Positions 15,277 through 24,200 of a stretch of 63,524 nucleotides of DNA are shown here, piece by piece. The translations under genes and the position numbers were made by a program. The notes under the pieces are model-generated. The model saw nothing but the letters and a program-made list of their open reading frames with translations. It was not told the DNA's origin and did no database searches. Source of the stretch: a virus; IMG/VR virus record IMGVR_UViG_3300049203_000318, positions 1 through 63,524 of that record, one strand, 5' to 3'. The first letter of the stretch is position 1; the number at the start of each line of letters is the position of its first letter.

Positions 15277-16179
15277 ATGCCCCTGCTTCGAGTAGAAGCC
15301 GAGAAGCTCTCGAACAACGTCCTCGAGCAGGGCGTGATCGAAGAGATCATCGATAACGATGCCATGTTTTCGCTGCTGCCGTTCAAGCGCATCGTCGGCA
15401 AGGCCTATGTCTATAACCGCGAGAAGTCGCTGAGCGAAGGCTCGTTCCTCGATCCCTACGACGTGATCCCGGAAGGCGGCGCCGAGTTCGACGAGGTCGT
15501 GGCCAAGCTGCGCATTCTGATCGGCGACGTCGACATCGATAACTTCCTGGACGAAACCATGTCCGACACCAACGACCAGACCGCGATCCAGATCGCGGCG
15601 AAGGCGAAGGGCATGTCGCGCAAGTTCCAGCGCACGCTGGCCACCGGTAACTCGGGCACCGACCCGAAGTCGTTCGACGGCATCGCCGAGCTTTGCGCCG
15701 ACAACCAGGTTATGGCAACCGATGGCGACGGCGAAGCGCTGACCTTCGAACGTCTCGACCAGCTGCTCCGCGCTGTTCCGCTGGGCGCTGACGCGCTGGT
15801 GATGCGCGGCGGCACGCACGACGCGATCCTCGCGATGCTGCGCAACCTGGGCGGCACGACCCCTGACCATGTGACCCTGCCGGGTTCCGGCGTGATGGTT
15901 CCGGCCTATCGCCGCACGCCGATCATCATCAACGACTTCCTGCCGGGTAACGAAGTCCAGGGCGCCGGCACCGAAACCTGCTCGATCTATGCGGTTCGTT
16001 TCAACGAAGCCGATGGTCTGCACGGTATCTTCGGTGGTCCGACCGCCGGTCTGCGCGTCAGCTCGGTTGGCGTGGTGCAGAACAAGGACGTCGAGCGCTA
16101 CCGCATGAAGTGGTATGTCGGCACGGCGCTGAAGTCGACCAAGTCGCTGGCCCGCCTGAAGGGCGTGACCAACATTTAA
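15277..16179 (+). CDS. Major capsid protein
   Basis: A 300-aa protein after the scaffold gene with its own strong promoter and a terminator after it, as expected for the most abundant virion protein. It has an N-arm (MPLLRVEAEKLSNNVLEQ), a beta-rich E-loop-like region (YNREKSLSEGSFLDPYDVIP), and a C-terminal part typical of HK97-fold capsids of this group (IYAVRFNEADGLHGIFGG, RYRMKWYVGTALKSTKSLAR). The ribosome site TTAGGAGAG is excellent. Proof would be virion mass spectrometry. Confidence 0.85.
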   Translation: MPLLRVEAEKLSNNVLEQGVIEEIIDNDAMFSLLPFKRIVGKAYVYNREKSLSEGSFLDPYDVIPEGGAEFDEVVAKLRILIGDVDIDNFLDETMSDTNDQTAIQIAAKAKGMSRKFQRTLATGNSGTDPKSFDGIAELCADNQVMATDGDGEALTFERLDQLLRAVPLGADALVMRGGTHDAILAMLRNLGGTTPDHVTLPGSGVMVPAYRRTPIIINDFLPGNEVQGAGTETCSIYAVRFNEADGLHGIFGGPTAGLRVSSVGVVQNKDVERYRMKWYVGTALKSTKSLARLKGVTNI

Positions 16180-16185
16180 TGTGGG

Positions 16186-16205
16186 TGCGTGCTGAGTGGC
16201 ACGCA
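16186..16205 (+). promoter_or_regulatory. Palindromic element after capsid gene
   Basis: TGCGTGC-TGAGTG-GCACGCA, perfect 7-bp arms (8 bp with flanks). It follows the capsid stop and precedes the terminator, so it cannot simply be the promoter for the capsid gene; no -10 was seen. Confidence 0.5.
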
Positions 16206-16225
16206 CACATAATGATTGCCCTGGG

Positions 16226-16259
16226 AAAGGGACCGGGCTTTCCGGTCCCTTTTTCTTTT
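16226..16259 (+). terminator. Rho-independent terminator after capsid gene
   Basis: Stem AAAGGGACCGG (16226-16236) with CCGGTCCCTTT (16242-16252), 5-base loop, then a T-rich tail to 16259. It should end most capsid transcripts. Confidence 0.9.
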
Positions 16260-16272
16260 GGAGGAAGTTAGA

Positions 16273-16536
16273 ATGGATTTCGGCGACGCTTTGAGACTGC
16301 TGAAAAAGGGGAGCAAGGTTGCCCGCGCAGGCTGGAACGGGAAGGGAATGTTTCTCTTTCTGGTCCCAGGTTCGGAGTTCCGGGTCAACAGGCCTCCGCT
16401 TCTCGGCATTTACCCGGAAGGGACGGTCATCAACTATCACGCGCACATCGACATGAAAACGGCTCAGGATACCGTAGTTCCCTGGCTCGCCAGTCAGACC
16501 GATGTTCTTGCCGAAGACTGGATCGAGGTAAATTGA
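16273..16536 (+). CDS. Tad2-like (DUF2829) anti-Thoeris protein
   Basis: An 87-aa protein that matches the DUF2829 pattern closely: MDFGDALRLLKKGSKVARAG, GWNGKGMFLFLVPG, and DMKTAQDTVVPWLASQTD followed by VLAEDWIEV. Members of this family include Tad2, established as a sponge that binds the cyclic ADP-ribose signal of Thoeris defence. It is in the structural operon between the capsid terminator and the head genes; GGAGGAAG precedes ATG 16273. Function as Tad2 is inferred from family; not all DUF2829 proteins have been tested. Confidence 0.8.
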   Translation: MDFGDALRLLKKGSKVARAGWNGKGMFLFLVPGSEFRVNRPPLLGIYPEGTVINYHAHIDMKTAQDTVVPWLASQTDVLAEDWIEVN

Positions 16537-16537
16537 A

Positions 16538-17059
16538 ATGAAGGTTCGCATCACCAGCAAGGGCTGGACAAATTTCACCGGCAGCCTCGGTTTTCAGGCT
16601 ATCTTCAAGAATGGAGTGTCGGTCGAGGATCTGACGCCTCGCCAGATTGCCCGCATTGGCTCGACGGTGCGCATCGTCGATGCTGAAACCGGAGAGCAGG
16701 TGGGGCCGGCTCAGGTTGCTCTGATGCTGCAAGGAAAGCCGATCGTCACCAAACCGCTTGCGAGGACACTTGACGTTGTCAAGCTCGACGAAGAGCGAGA
16801 ACGCGCCGCGTTGATCGCTGCCGAAAAGGCGCGCGAAAAGGCACAAGCTGAGGTGCTGGCCGAAGTCGAGCGCAAGGTCGAGGAGAAGAGCGACGAGGAG
16901 ATCGTCATCTATACCCGCGCCGAGCTCGAGGCGGTAGGTGCTAATAATGGCATCGGCGGTCTGCGTGACATCGCGAAGCCGCTGGGCGTGAAGGGTCGTG
17001 GCATCGTCGAGCTGGTCGAGGAAATCCTGAAGGCTCAGGCCAAGCAGGCTCTCGTCTAA
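16538..17059 (+). CDS. Virion-region hypothetical protein
   Basis: A 173-aa protein. The N-terminal part is beta-like (MKVRITSKGWTNFTGSLGF), the middle a charged coiled coil (about 85-125, EERERAALIAAEKAREKAQ), and the C-terminus has a small SAP/HeH-like helix pair (GGLRDIAKPLGVKGRGIVEL). It sits after the capsid gene, where head decoration and connector proteins are usual, and overlaps the next gene's start. No specific role assigned. Confidence 0.55.
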   Translation: MKVRITSKGWTNFTGSLGFQAIFKNGVSVEDLTPRQIARIGSTVRIVDAETGEQVGPAQVALMLQGKPIVTKPLARTLDVVKLDEERERAALIAAEKAREKAQAEVLAEVERKVEEKSDEEIVIYTRAELEAVGANNGIGGLRDIAKPLGVKGRGIVELVEEILKAQAKQALV

Positions 17060-17889
17060 TGCTGGATAACCGCATCTCGGGCAAAGCGTCTACCTTCAGC
17101 ATTCCTCTGGTGGACGCCTCCGGCGCCGCAATCGAGGGCACCGCTGCCAGCTGGGAACTGCGCGACGAGCGAGGCACGGTCATTGACGCTGGTGTGGTTA
17201 CTGACTTCGATCCAGCGGTAGCGACGGCCACATTCGAGATCGAGGCCGTCGCGTTGACGCTACCCGCCGGTCAACTGAGCCAGGGTCGGGAGATCGTGGT
17301 GGCTGTTACGACTGTCACTGATGAGGTCGAGGTGCGGGACTATTTCCTGCTGACTGACGCCAAGCCGCTGACTGTCATGGTCAACAGCTTCATTTCCTAT
17401 CCAGAAGCGTTGTCGATCCGGCAGAGTTTTGGGCCGACACTGGACGGCTGGGATACTGTGGCCGATGTCACCACGCGATCATCTGCCCTTGCCGACGCCT
17501 TTGAGCGGCTGCTGCGCATGAGCTTCAAGGTGCCGTTCCTGGACGCGATGACGCACGCATCGAATTATGCTGCCTATGGTGACGGGACCGACACGCCGTT
17601 CGGCTTATGCGGCCGGGTCAAGCTCCGAGGCATGTCGGTCGAGAGCTTCGACTTGCTGCCTGCGGGGTTCCTTCGTGCCATCAAGCGAGCGCAGCTGATC
17701 GAGGCCAATGTCATTCTGGGTGGCGATGTGGTCGGTCGCAAGCGGCAAGACGGCATTCTCTCTGAAACCATTGGCGAGAGTTCCGCGTCGTTCAGCGACA
17801 AGCCGTTCCTCAATCTTCCCATCAGTCGACAGGCCTATGAGGAACTCCGGCGCTACATCGTGATCAGGATTGGAGTTGCGCGCGGGTGA
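17059..17889 (+). CDS. Head-tail connector/structural protein with beta-rich N-terminus
   Basis: A 276-aa protein. Residues 1-110 look like an Ig-type beta sandwich (STFSIPLVDASGAAIEGTA, ATATFEIEAVALTLPAG). Residues 115-150 resemble the DNA-packaging adaptor helix pattern (SYPEALSIRQSFGPTLDGW). It lies between head and tail genes and overlaps its neighbours as ATGC at 17059 and GTGA at 17886. Likely a virion connector, but no homolog is named. Confidence 0.5.
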   Translation: MLDNRISGKASTFSIPLVDASGAAIEGTAASWELRDERGTVIDAGVVTDFDPAVATATFEIEAVALTLPAGQLSQGREIVVAVTTVTDEVEVRDYFLLTDAKPLTVMVNSFISYPEALSIRQSFGPTLDGWDTVADVTTRSSALADAFERLLRMSFKVPFLDAMTHASNYAAYGDGTDTPFGLCGRVKLRGMSVESFDLLPAGFLRAIKRAQLIEANVILGGDVVGRKRQDGILSETIGESSASFSDKPFLNLPISRQAYEELRRYIVIRIGVARG

Positions 17890-18647
17890 TCGCCGACCTC
17901 ACGGAGATGGCTGAGCGCAGCGTTCAGCGTTATGACGGATTTCTGGCCTCACTTCGCGGGGAGGCCGATCTCCTGTTCCGCCGGGGCGCTGTTGCTGAGG
18001 CGCTGCGCGACGAAATCTTCTACCGGTCGCTCGAGCTCGCCAGGGGCTTCTCAGCGCGCGAACAAGCTGAGTTGAACGATGATGCGCAAAAGATCGCAAT
18101 CGCTGCTCACGAGCGCGCTCTGAGCGATTTAGGGGCACGCAGCGAGACGATAGCTGATCGCTTCGCTGAGTTCATCTTCTCAGCAGCGCTCTACTCTGCG
18201 CGCTTGATCGCGGCACAGGCTGAGCGAGACGTGATGAATCTGTCGCAGCATGTCAGCACCAACAGCATGCGGGTAGATCTCTATGTGCGGAGCGGCCGAC
18301 ACACACCGTCGAGCGCAGCCGCCGCGGTAATGCTCGAGGACAGCGAGGCGCCGGCCTTCAATTTCATTGATCGCGTTGGCCGCCGTTACAAATCGACCAA
18401 GCACATTCGGGACATTTACCGCGCCAGCCTGCTCAACATCTATAACGAGGTTTATATGGATGTTGCCGTGTCCGCTGGGCACGACAGTATTTTCGTCCAG
18501 CATCCAGACCCCAGCTTCAAGTGGCATGGCGCCGAGCTTCTGGTCGTCTCAGGCGCTGAGGGGCTGCCTCTCTATTACGACGTGAAGGATGAGATTTTTC
18601 ATCCTTCGAGCAATGCAACCGTCACTATCGTCAATCCAGGAGCCTGA
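17886..18647 (+). CDS. Virion-region hypothetical protein (head morphogenesis-like)
   Basis: A 253-aa protein starting with GTG 17886. The first 120 residues are helical (MAERSVQRYDGFLASLRGE, ALRDEIFYRSLELARGFS), followed by STKHIRDIYRASLLNIYNEV and FVQHPDPSFKWHG, text that resembles phage minor head or morphogenesis proteins. It overlaps the preceding gene by 4 bp. Function unproven. Confidence 0.5.
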   Translation: MIADLTEMAERSVQRYDGFLASLRGEADLLFRRGAVAEALRDEIFYRSLELARGFSAREQAELNDDAQKIAIAAHERALSDLGARSETIADRFAEFIFSAALYSARLIAAQAERDVMNLSQHVSTNSMRVDLYVRSGRHTPSSAAAAVMLEDSEAPAFNFIDRVGRRYKSTKHIRDIYRASLLNIYNEVYMDVAVSAGHDSIFVQHPDPSFKWHGAELLVVSGAEGLPLYYDVKDEIFHPSSNATVTIVNPGA

Positions 18648-18648
18648 C

Positions 18649-18999
18649 ATGTTCACCCCGAACGCCACTGCCGTCTGGCTCAAGAAAGCCCCGCGCCGCA
18701 CTCTCACCGGAGGGGAAATATTCGAAGCCCCAAGACCCATTGCTATTGGGATCGTAGAGCTTGCAGACGCGGCCGCACCGACAACTGTTCGCGCGGACAG
18801 CTCTGCCTCCCGTGGCGCTGCCGACCAGCGCATCTCGGACGCAAAGATCCTGATACCGCCGGCATTCGCTATCAGCATCGGCGATGTTCTCAAAGTCGAT
18901 GGCATCAATCTCGAAATTGCCTCTGTCCAGCCGCGTCGGAGCGTGTTCGGCAAGCTCGATCATCGCGAGGTTCTATGCAATGCAAGGCCTGACCTCTGA
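18649..18999 (+). CDS. Head-tail joining-like protein
   Basis: A 116-aa beta-rich protein (IGIVELADAAAPTTVRAD, ISIGDVLKVDGINLEIAS). The pattern of 'GD.l.vdG...eI..v.p.r...GkldH.ev.c' fits small neck or head-closure proteins. Position between head and tail completion genes supports this. The next gene starts at its stop (ATGCT overlap at 18999). Confidence 0.5.
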   Translation: MFTPNATAVWLKKAPRRTLTGGEIFEAPRPIAIGIVELADAAAPTTVRADSSASRGAADQRISDAKILIPPAFAISIGDVLKVDGINLEIASVQPRRSVFGKLDHREVLCNARPDL

Positions 19000-19466
19000 T
19001 GCTGACCTTCCACGGACTGAGCGCGAACCAGCTCGCTGCGCACTTCACTCGTGAAGGGCAGACGACGAGCAAGCGTGCCTTGCGCCACATGCGCCAGGTG
19101 TCGAAGATGATCATGGAGACGTCGATCGCCTACAGTCCCGTGGATTGGCACGGACCCGGCGGCCCCTCATCTCCACCAGGGCATGAGTTGGAGAAGTCTC
19201 ACAAGATCATCGAGCAGTTTGGCGCCGCCGGTCGCCTGGAGGCCACGGTAGAAGTTGGGGGAACCGTAGGTGGGGTGAATGTCGACCTATATGCCTTCTG
19301 GCTGCATGACAGCTTCAACTGGAGCCTGGGCAAGGGCTCTTATGCCAAGATGATGCGCAGTCCCAAGAACAAGGTCGGGCCACTCTTCCTAGAGAGGGCG
19401 CTGGCCGAACATGACCACGAGTTTGACGACCTACTGGATGAGATTGTTGAAGGATTAGCGCTGTGA
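18999..19466 (+). CDS. Tail completion protein, HK97 gp10-like
   Basis: A 155-aa protein. Residues 20-60 (RALRHMRQVSKMIMETSIA then YSPVDWHGPGGPS) match the gp10 pattern in which a helix is followed by 'a.sPvdtG.l'. The C-terminus (VGPLFLERALAEHDHEFDDL) also fits, since gp10-like proteins end with a helix around 'fl..Al...'. It should join head and tail tube. It overlaps the tail terminator gene by 4 bp. Confidence 0.6.
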   Translation: MLTFHGLSANQLAAHFTREGQTTSKRALRHMRQVSKMIMETSIAYSPVDWHGPGGPSSPPGHELEKSHKIIEQFGAAGRLEATVEVGGTVGGVNVDLYAFWLHDSFNWSLGKGSYAKMMRSPKNKVGPLFLERALAEHDHEFDDLLDEIVEGLAL

Positions 19467-19852
19467 AGCATCTCTTTTTCGCCGCCGACAGGCTTGAGCA
19501 AGCAGGCCTTGGAACCTCCGGCGTGGATCTATTCGTCGGCACTATGCCGAGCGATGTAGCGCGCGGCATCATGCTGATCGATCCGCTGACGGGACACGAG
19601 ATAGACGATGGAATGGCCGGGTTCTTCAATACGCAGTTTCAGGCGATCGTGCGCGATCCTGTCCTCGAGCGCGCCTATGAGACTGGCCTCGCTATTTCGC
19701 AGGCGCTGACCCTCAACAATGTCGAGGGCGACGGTATCACGATCAGTTGGCTGCGACCCATGACACTGCCTGTCAACTATCCACGCGGCGATGCTGGTGA
19801 CATTGAGACGAGTGTCCGTTTCAGGATCGGATTTGGTCAATCTCCTGCATAG
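19463..19852 (+). CDS. Tail terminator-like protein
   Basis: A 129-aa alpha/beta protein located just before the major tail protein, where the gpU-type terminator normally lies. Text such as FFAADRLEQAGLGTSG, PVLERAYETGLAISQALTL and SWLRPMTLPVNYPRGD followed by ETSVRFRIGF fits minor-capsid or tail-terminator proteins with a C-terminal strand pair. Called mostly by synteny. Confidence 0.55.
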   Translation: MKHLFFAADRLEQAGLGTSGVDLFVGTMPSDVARGIMLIDPLTGHEIDDGMAGFFNTQFQAIVRDPVLERAYETGLAISQALTLNNVEGDGITISWLRPMTLPVNYPRGDAGDIETSVRFRIGFGQSPA

Positions 19853-19880
19853 TGACTCACACACACAATTATGGTATTCT
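19846..19880 (+). promoter_or_regulatory. Palindromic element and promoter of tail tube gene
   Basis: TGCATAG-TGACTC-ACACACA (19846-19865). GTGACT (19852-19857), 17 bp, TATTCT (19875-19880) is a plausible promoter; here the -35, not the -10, lies in the element. Confidence 0.55.
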
Positions 19881-19910
19881 TTGCGCCGATATAGATTTTA
19901 GGAGCGCGAG

Positions 19911-20426
19911 ATGCCTACCGCATTTGAGAATCTGGAGATGGGGCCTTGCAACATCACCTATAAGACGACCGACCTTGGCCTGACCAAGGGCGGCGTGGAA
20001 GTGGAATTTGCGACTGAGGTCACCCCGATCACGGTTGATCAGTTCGGCGATACCGTCGTGGACAACGTGATCAAGGGCCGTTCGGTTAAGGTCAAGGCAC
20101 CCCTGGCCGAAAATGATCTGGCTAAGCTGGCGGCCTGCGTGCCTGGCTCGACGCTGGTCGGAACCACGACCAAGAAGCTGGTGATCAATTCGGCTGTCGG
20201 CACCTCGCTTCGCGCGCTTGCCGGTGAGCTCATTCTGCACCCCAAGGCTCTTCCGGCCAACGACAAGAGCAAGGATGTCACGATCAGCCTGGCCAGCGTG
20301 AAGGGCGATTTCTCATTCGCCTTCAAGCATGACGACCAGAAGGTGTTCGCGGTGGAGTTCGAAGGCTTCGTCGACCTGACCAGCGGCGAGCTTTTCATCA
20401 TGGGCGATCCTGACGCGACCGCCTGA
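19911..20426 (+). CDS. Major tail protein (tail tube)
   Basis: A 171-aa beta-rich protein: GPCNITYKTTDLGLTKGGVE, TPITVDQFGDTVVDNVIKGR, KDVTISLASVKGDFSFAF, EFEGFVDLTSGELFIMGD. This is the characteristic pattern of siphovirus tube proteins of the DUF/gpV-like class. It has AGGAGCGCGAG before ATG 19911, its own element/promoter, and a strong terminator after it, as expected for an abundant virion protein. The gpG-type chaperone gene follows. Confidence 0.8.
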   Translation: MPTAFENLEMGPCNITYKTTDLGLTKGGVEVEFATEVTPITVDQFGDTVVDNVIKGRSVKVKAPLAENDLAKLAACVPGSTLVGTTTKKLVINSAVGTSLRALAGELILHPKALPANDKSKDVTISLASVKGDFSFAFKHDDQKVFAVEFEGFVDLTSGELFIMGDPDATA

Positions 20427-20434
20427 ACCTAATC

Positions 20435-20459
20435 GGGGAGGGCAACCCTCCCCATTCCT
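20435..20459 (+). terminator. Rho-independent terminator after tail tube gene
   Basis: GGGGAGGG (20435-20442), loop CAA, CCCTCCCC (20446-20453), then ATTCCTCTTTT. Confidence 0.85.
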
Positions 20460-20476
20460 CTTTTCAGTGAGTAACC

Positions 20477-20863
20477 ATGGGCAACAACACAACCTTCCTC
20501 GACCTGGATGATCTGGAGCCGGTTGAGAGCGAGATCCACCTGATCCACGAAGGCGCCAAGCATTTCATGCGCGTCCTGACGGTCGAAGGCTTTATCGAGC
20601 AGCAGAAGCGCTTCATCAAGCAGCAGAAGATGGTCGAGGAAGCCGAGAAGGTCGGCGATGATGAGATGGTCAGCGTGGTCGAACTGATCCGTGACAGCAT
20701 CGCAGAGTTCTTCCCGACCCTCCCGGTGGGCCAGCTGCCGACGCCCAAACTGTTTATCATCTTCGGGTGGCTCAACGAGGTCAGCCAGAAGCTGAACGAA
20801 GTGTCGGCGCCGACTGAAGGCGAGGGTGTCGAAACCCAGAGTGCGGAGGGAAAGGCGGAGTAA
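20477..20863 (+). CDS. Tail assembly chaperone gpG-like
   Basis: A 128-aa acidic, helical protein directly upstream of the tape measure region. It contains EGFIEQQKRFIKQQKMVEEA and ends in a low-complexity acidic segment. Position and composition match lambda gpG, the chaperone that coats the tape measure during assembly. A canonical GGGAAAG slippery heptamer sits in the right frame 7 bases before the stop, so part of the translation should shift -1 into the gpT-like frame. Confidence 0.85.
   Translation: MGNNTTFLDLDDLEPVESEIHLIHEGAKHFMRVLTVEGFIEQQKRFIKQQKMVEEAEKVGDDEMVSVVELIRDSIAEFFPTLPVGQLPTPKLFIIFGWLNEVSQKLNEVSAPTEGEGVETQSAEGKAE
20848..20854 (+). other. Programmed -1 frameshift site GGGAAAG
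   Basis: The heptamer is read G GGA AAG in the gpG frame (codons GGA 20849-20851, AAG 20852-20854). It is identical to the established slippery site of lambda gpG/gpGT. A -1 shift avoids the TAA at 20861 and enters the downstream frame. Confidence 0.85.
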
Positions 20864-21174
20864 TCGTCAAGTCCATTGATCTACCATTCTTCGTCGGCCG
20901 AATGTCTGCGGAGTTCGGGATGGACTATCGGACGGTGATGGCGATGCCGCTGCGGACCTTCTGGGCCTACAACCGCCAGATCAATCGGATCAGGGCAGAG
21001 CGGGACCAAAGAACGCTTCGCCTTCTCGTTGCCGCTCAGGCCAACACCGTCGACACGATCAAGCAGCTCAACGAAACTCTCAGACAGGAAGTCGAAATGC
21101 CGATTGTCGTCGAGAAGCAGTTCGATGCGGCGAAGTTCGATGAGCTGGCCAAGAAATTTAACAAGGGTGCATAG
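20854..21174 (+). CDS. gpT-like part of the gpGT tail assembly fusion
   Basis: After the -1 shift the frame continues GGVIVKSIDLPFFVGRMSAE to the stop at 21174, adding 106 residues to the first 126 of gpG (232 aa total). The T part (for example RTFWAYNRQINRIRAERDQ) is helical and charged. In lambda only gpGT binds the tail tube protein, while gpG binds the tape measure. An internal ATG at 20902 exists but lacks a convincing ribosome site, so the fused product is the better reading. Confidence 0.8.
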   Translation, partial: GGVIVKSIDLPFFVGRMSAEFGMDYRTVMAMPLRTFWAYNRQINRIRAERDQRTLRLLVAAQANTVDTIKQLNETLRQEVEMPIVVEKQFDAAKFDELAKKFNKGA

Positions 21175-21187
21175 TAGCCCACACACA
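21168..21187 (+). promoter_or_regulatory. Palindromic element before tape measure gene
   Basis: TGCATAG-TAGCCC-ACACACA, starting at the end of the gpT-like frame and 15 bp before the tape measure GTG. No -35 was seen. Confidence 0.5.
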
Positions 21188-21202
21188 TAAGAGGATTGAG
21201 CG

Positions 21203-24200
21203 GTGACATCGAGGCGTCTTAGCATTGTCCTGGACCTGGATACGGGCAGGTATAGTGGGCGCCTCGGCACCGCCGGTTCTCAGATGCGCACCTTCGGCGG
21301 AACCGTCGATAAGACCAACCGGTCGGTGCGCGACCTCACAGACTCCTTCGAGCGGATGGGCAACAAGGCGTCGAGCCCGCGCCAGATGCTACGGGACTAT
21401 GTCCTGATCCTGGGCAACCTGCGCCTCGCCATGCTCAACGTCCGCGACATCGCGGTGGGCTGGGTCGCCTCATTGATGAAGCAGGCAGGTGAGCTTGAGC
21501 GCGTCACTATGCTGATGCGTGGCCTCTCCACCTCGACGACTGAGTTCGGAAAGAACCAGGAGGCGAAGAAGAATCTGTCCGAGCTCATGGACATGGCTCG
21601 GTCGACTGGCTTCGAGCTGGGTGCGCTGACGGACTCATTCGTGAAGTTCAAGTCGGCCGGCCTCGACACCAAGCAATACTCTTTGAAGGGTCTGGTCGAT
21701 GCCACTGCGGCGTTCGGCGGCAATAGCGACGTCCTCAAGCGCGCCTCGATCGCCATCCAGCAGATGGCTGGTAAGGGCGTCATCTCGATGGAAGAGCTTC
21801 GCCAGCAGTTGGGTGAAGCCGTTCCGTCCGCGATGAAGATCATGGCGCTCGCGGCCAACAAGACCATGGCTCAGTTTGCCAAGGAAGTTGCGACCGGAAC
21901 CGTGCAGGCCAAGCCGCACCTCCAGGCGATGCTCCGCGACATGGAGCTCATGTATGCTGGCTCCGGCGCCCGTCTGGCCAACACGCTGTTTGGTCAGCTG
22001 GCGCAGATGAAGACGAACATGATGGAGCTGTCGGCCGACTTCTCCTCCTTGGGCAACAAGGAAGGCGGTCTGTTCGCTACCAGCGTGTCGAGCCTCAAGC
22101 AGTTCAATCAGATGCTGCGGTCGGGCGAGGCCAAGCAATTCATTGCTGATCTCGGCAATGGGGTCGCGAGCGTCATTTCATGGCTTTCGCAGGCTGCCAA
22201 GTTCACGTTCGAGTGGCGCAACGAAATTGGAGCGCTTGCAAAGGGTATGGTGGCGATCGCAGCCGCTATGGCCGTCAGCAACACCTCTCAGTGGCTCATG
22301 GGCGTTGTTAGCAGCGCAAAGCAGGCCTCCAGCGCCTTTGCTACCACAATGGGTCAGATGCGCACCGCCAGCGGCAGCTTCGTCGATGCGATCCGTGGCC
22401 GCGGAACTGACCTGACGACCGCATGGGGCCGGGAACTTTCCGCCGTCGAGCAGAACATTGCTGCCTCGCGCGTGGCCGTTGCTACCGCCCGTGAGGAAGC
22501 TGTCGTTAAGATGCAGGCTGTGGGCACCGCTCGTGCTGCGGAGGCCTCTGCGCGCATCGCCGCTGCGACCAAGGCTCAGGAAGCGGCCGCCGCTCTTGCC
22601 AACGTCCGCGCGATCGAAGCCGAACGCATCGCCATCATCTCGGAGATCACCGCTCAGCGCCAGCGCGTGGTTGCGGCACAGTCAGGCATCATGTTTGCTC
22701 AGCGCAACATCGACCTTCTGGGCTCCAACAAGGCGCGCACGGATGCGCTGCGCTTCGCGAAGACCCAGCTGATGATGGAGGAGGCCAAGCTCACCGCGCT
22801 TCAAGCTGACCAGGCTGCGATGCAAGGTCGCCTGGCAACGGCGACGACGACCGCAACAGCGGCACAGAATGCCTCCACGACCGCAAAGCGCGCTGCTGTC
22901 CTGGCTGCACGCGATGTGACGGCCGCCGATTACGCCGCAACGACCTCCGTCACCGCTTTGGCCACAGCCGAAGTAGGGGCCACGGTTACGACGGGTCAGC
23001 TAACCACTGCGCTGCGCGTCAAGGCTGCCGCTTCAGCCGCTGCGACCGCCGCAGGTCAAATCCTCCGCGGCGCTCTCGTGCTACTAAGCAACCCGCTCAC
23101 CATGATCGCCGGCGGTCTGCTTTACGCAGCCTATGCGGCCGGCGTTTTCTCGGACAAGGCCGAGCTAGCCGCGGCATCGGCCGACAAGCTGCGCAAGAAG
23201 ATCGGCGACCTGAATGACGCCAAGAAGGTGGGCGTCGCAATCAACGCGCTCGGGTCCAAGCTGGACGACCTCTACAAGAAGAGGGCGAACGCCCAGGCTC
23301 GCTTCGGCGCCACCGAGGCCATCGATCGGGAGATCAAGGAAACCCAGGCTAAGATGGACAGCCTCAAGGGTGCGCTGAGCACGGGCATGGAAGGTGTCAT
23401 GTCGCGTGCGGGTGACAGCCGCTATAACGACGCGATCCGCAGTCGCATGGAGCTGATCAAGGCAGATCTCGCCGCGCGCACCAATGCCACCATTCAGAAG
23501 GAGAATCTGGAGGAGCGGGCTCTCAACGGTGACAAGGCGGCCGGCCTTCGTCGCCAGCAGCTGTTGCAGACCCAGGCCAACAAAGAGCTGGCGATCCAGC
23601 AGAACTTTGTGGATCGCATCCAGAATGGTTGGAATGCGGCCAAGGCCCGCGGCGATAAGGGTCAAATGTCCTTCTTCGCGGGCATGCTGAAGCCGGCGAA
23701 TGAAGAGCTCACTCGCCTGAAAACCGGCATGACTGCCTCAGCTGAAGCAGCCGCCGCTATGGGCGCTAAGGGCTCTGAAGGCCTGGGTAAGATGGAGCGT
23801 GCCGCGGTCACTGCCGATGGCAAGGTGGCTCAGCTGACTGCTCGTATGCACGGTGCCAATGGCGCGGTCGAGAAGTTCCAGGCTGAGCTCGCGGGTGGAA
23901 AGTATGCTGGTGCCACAGAGGACCAGATTGGTCGCATGCGTCGCGCCGCCGTCGCTGCTGACGCTCTCGCTGCCACCCGCAAGGCTGCCGCTGCGGATAA
24001 CGGCTATAACAGCATGCTCCAGCAGATGACGGGACAGCTGGCTCAGCTGGAGGACACGCTCGACGGCGGTAAGGGAACGCTCGCCAAGTTCAATGCCCAG
24101 CTGGCTGCGAGCTCCGATCAGCTGGGGCTGACAGCAGATCAGATCGCAAGGTTGCGCGACCTCGCCCAGCATATCGACGAGGCAAAGAAGGACATGGACT

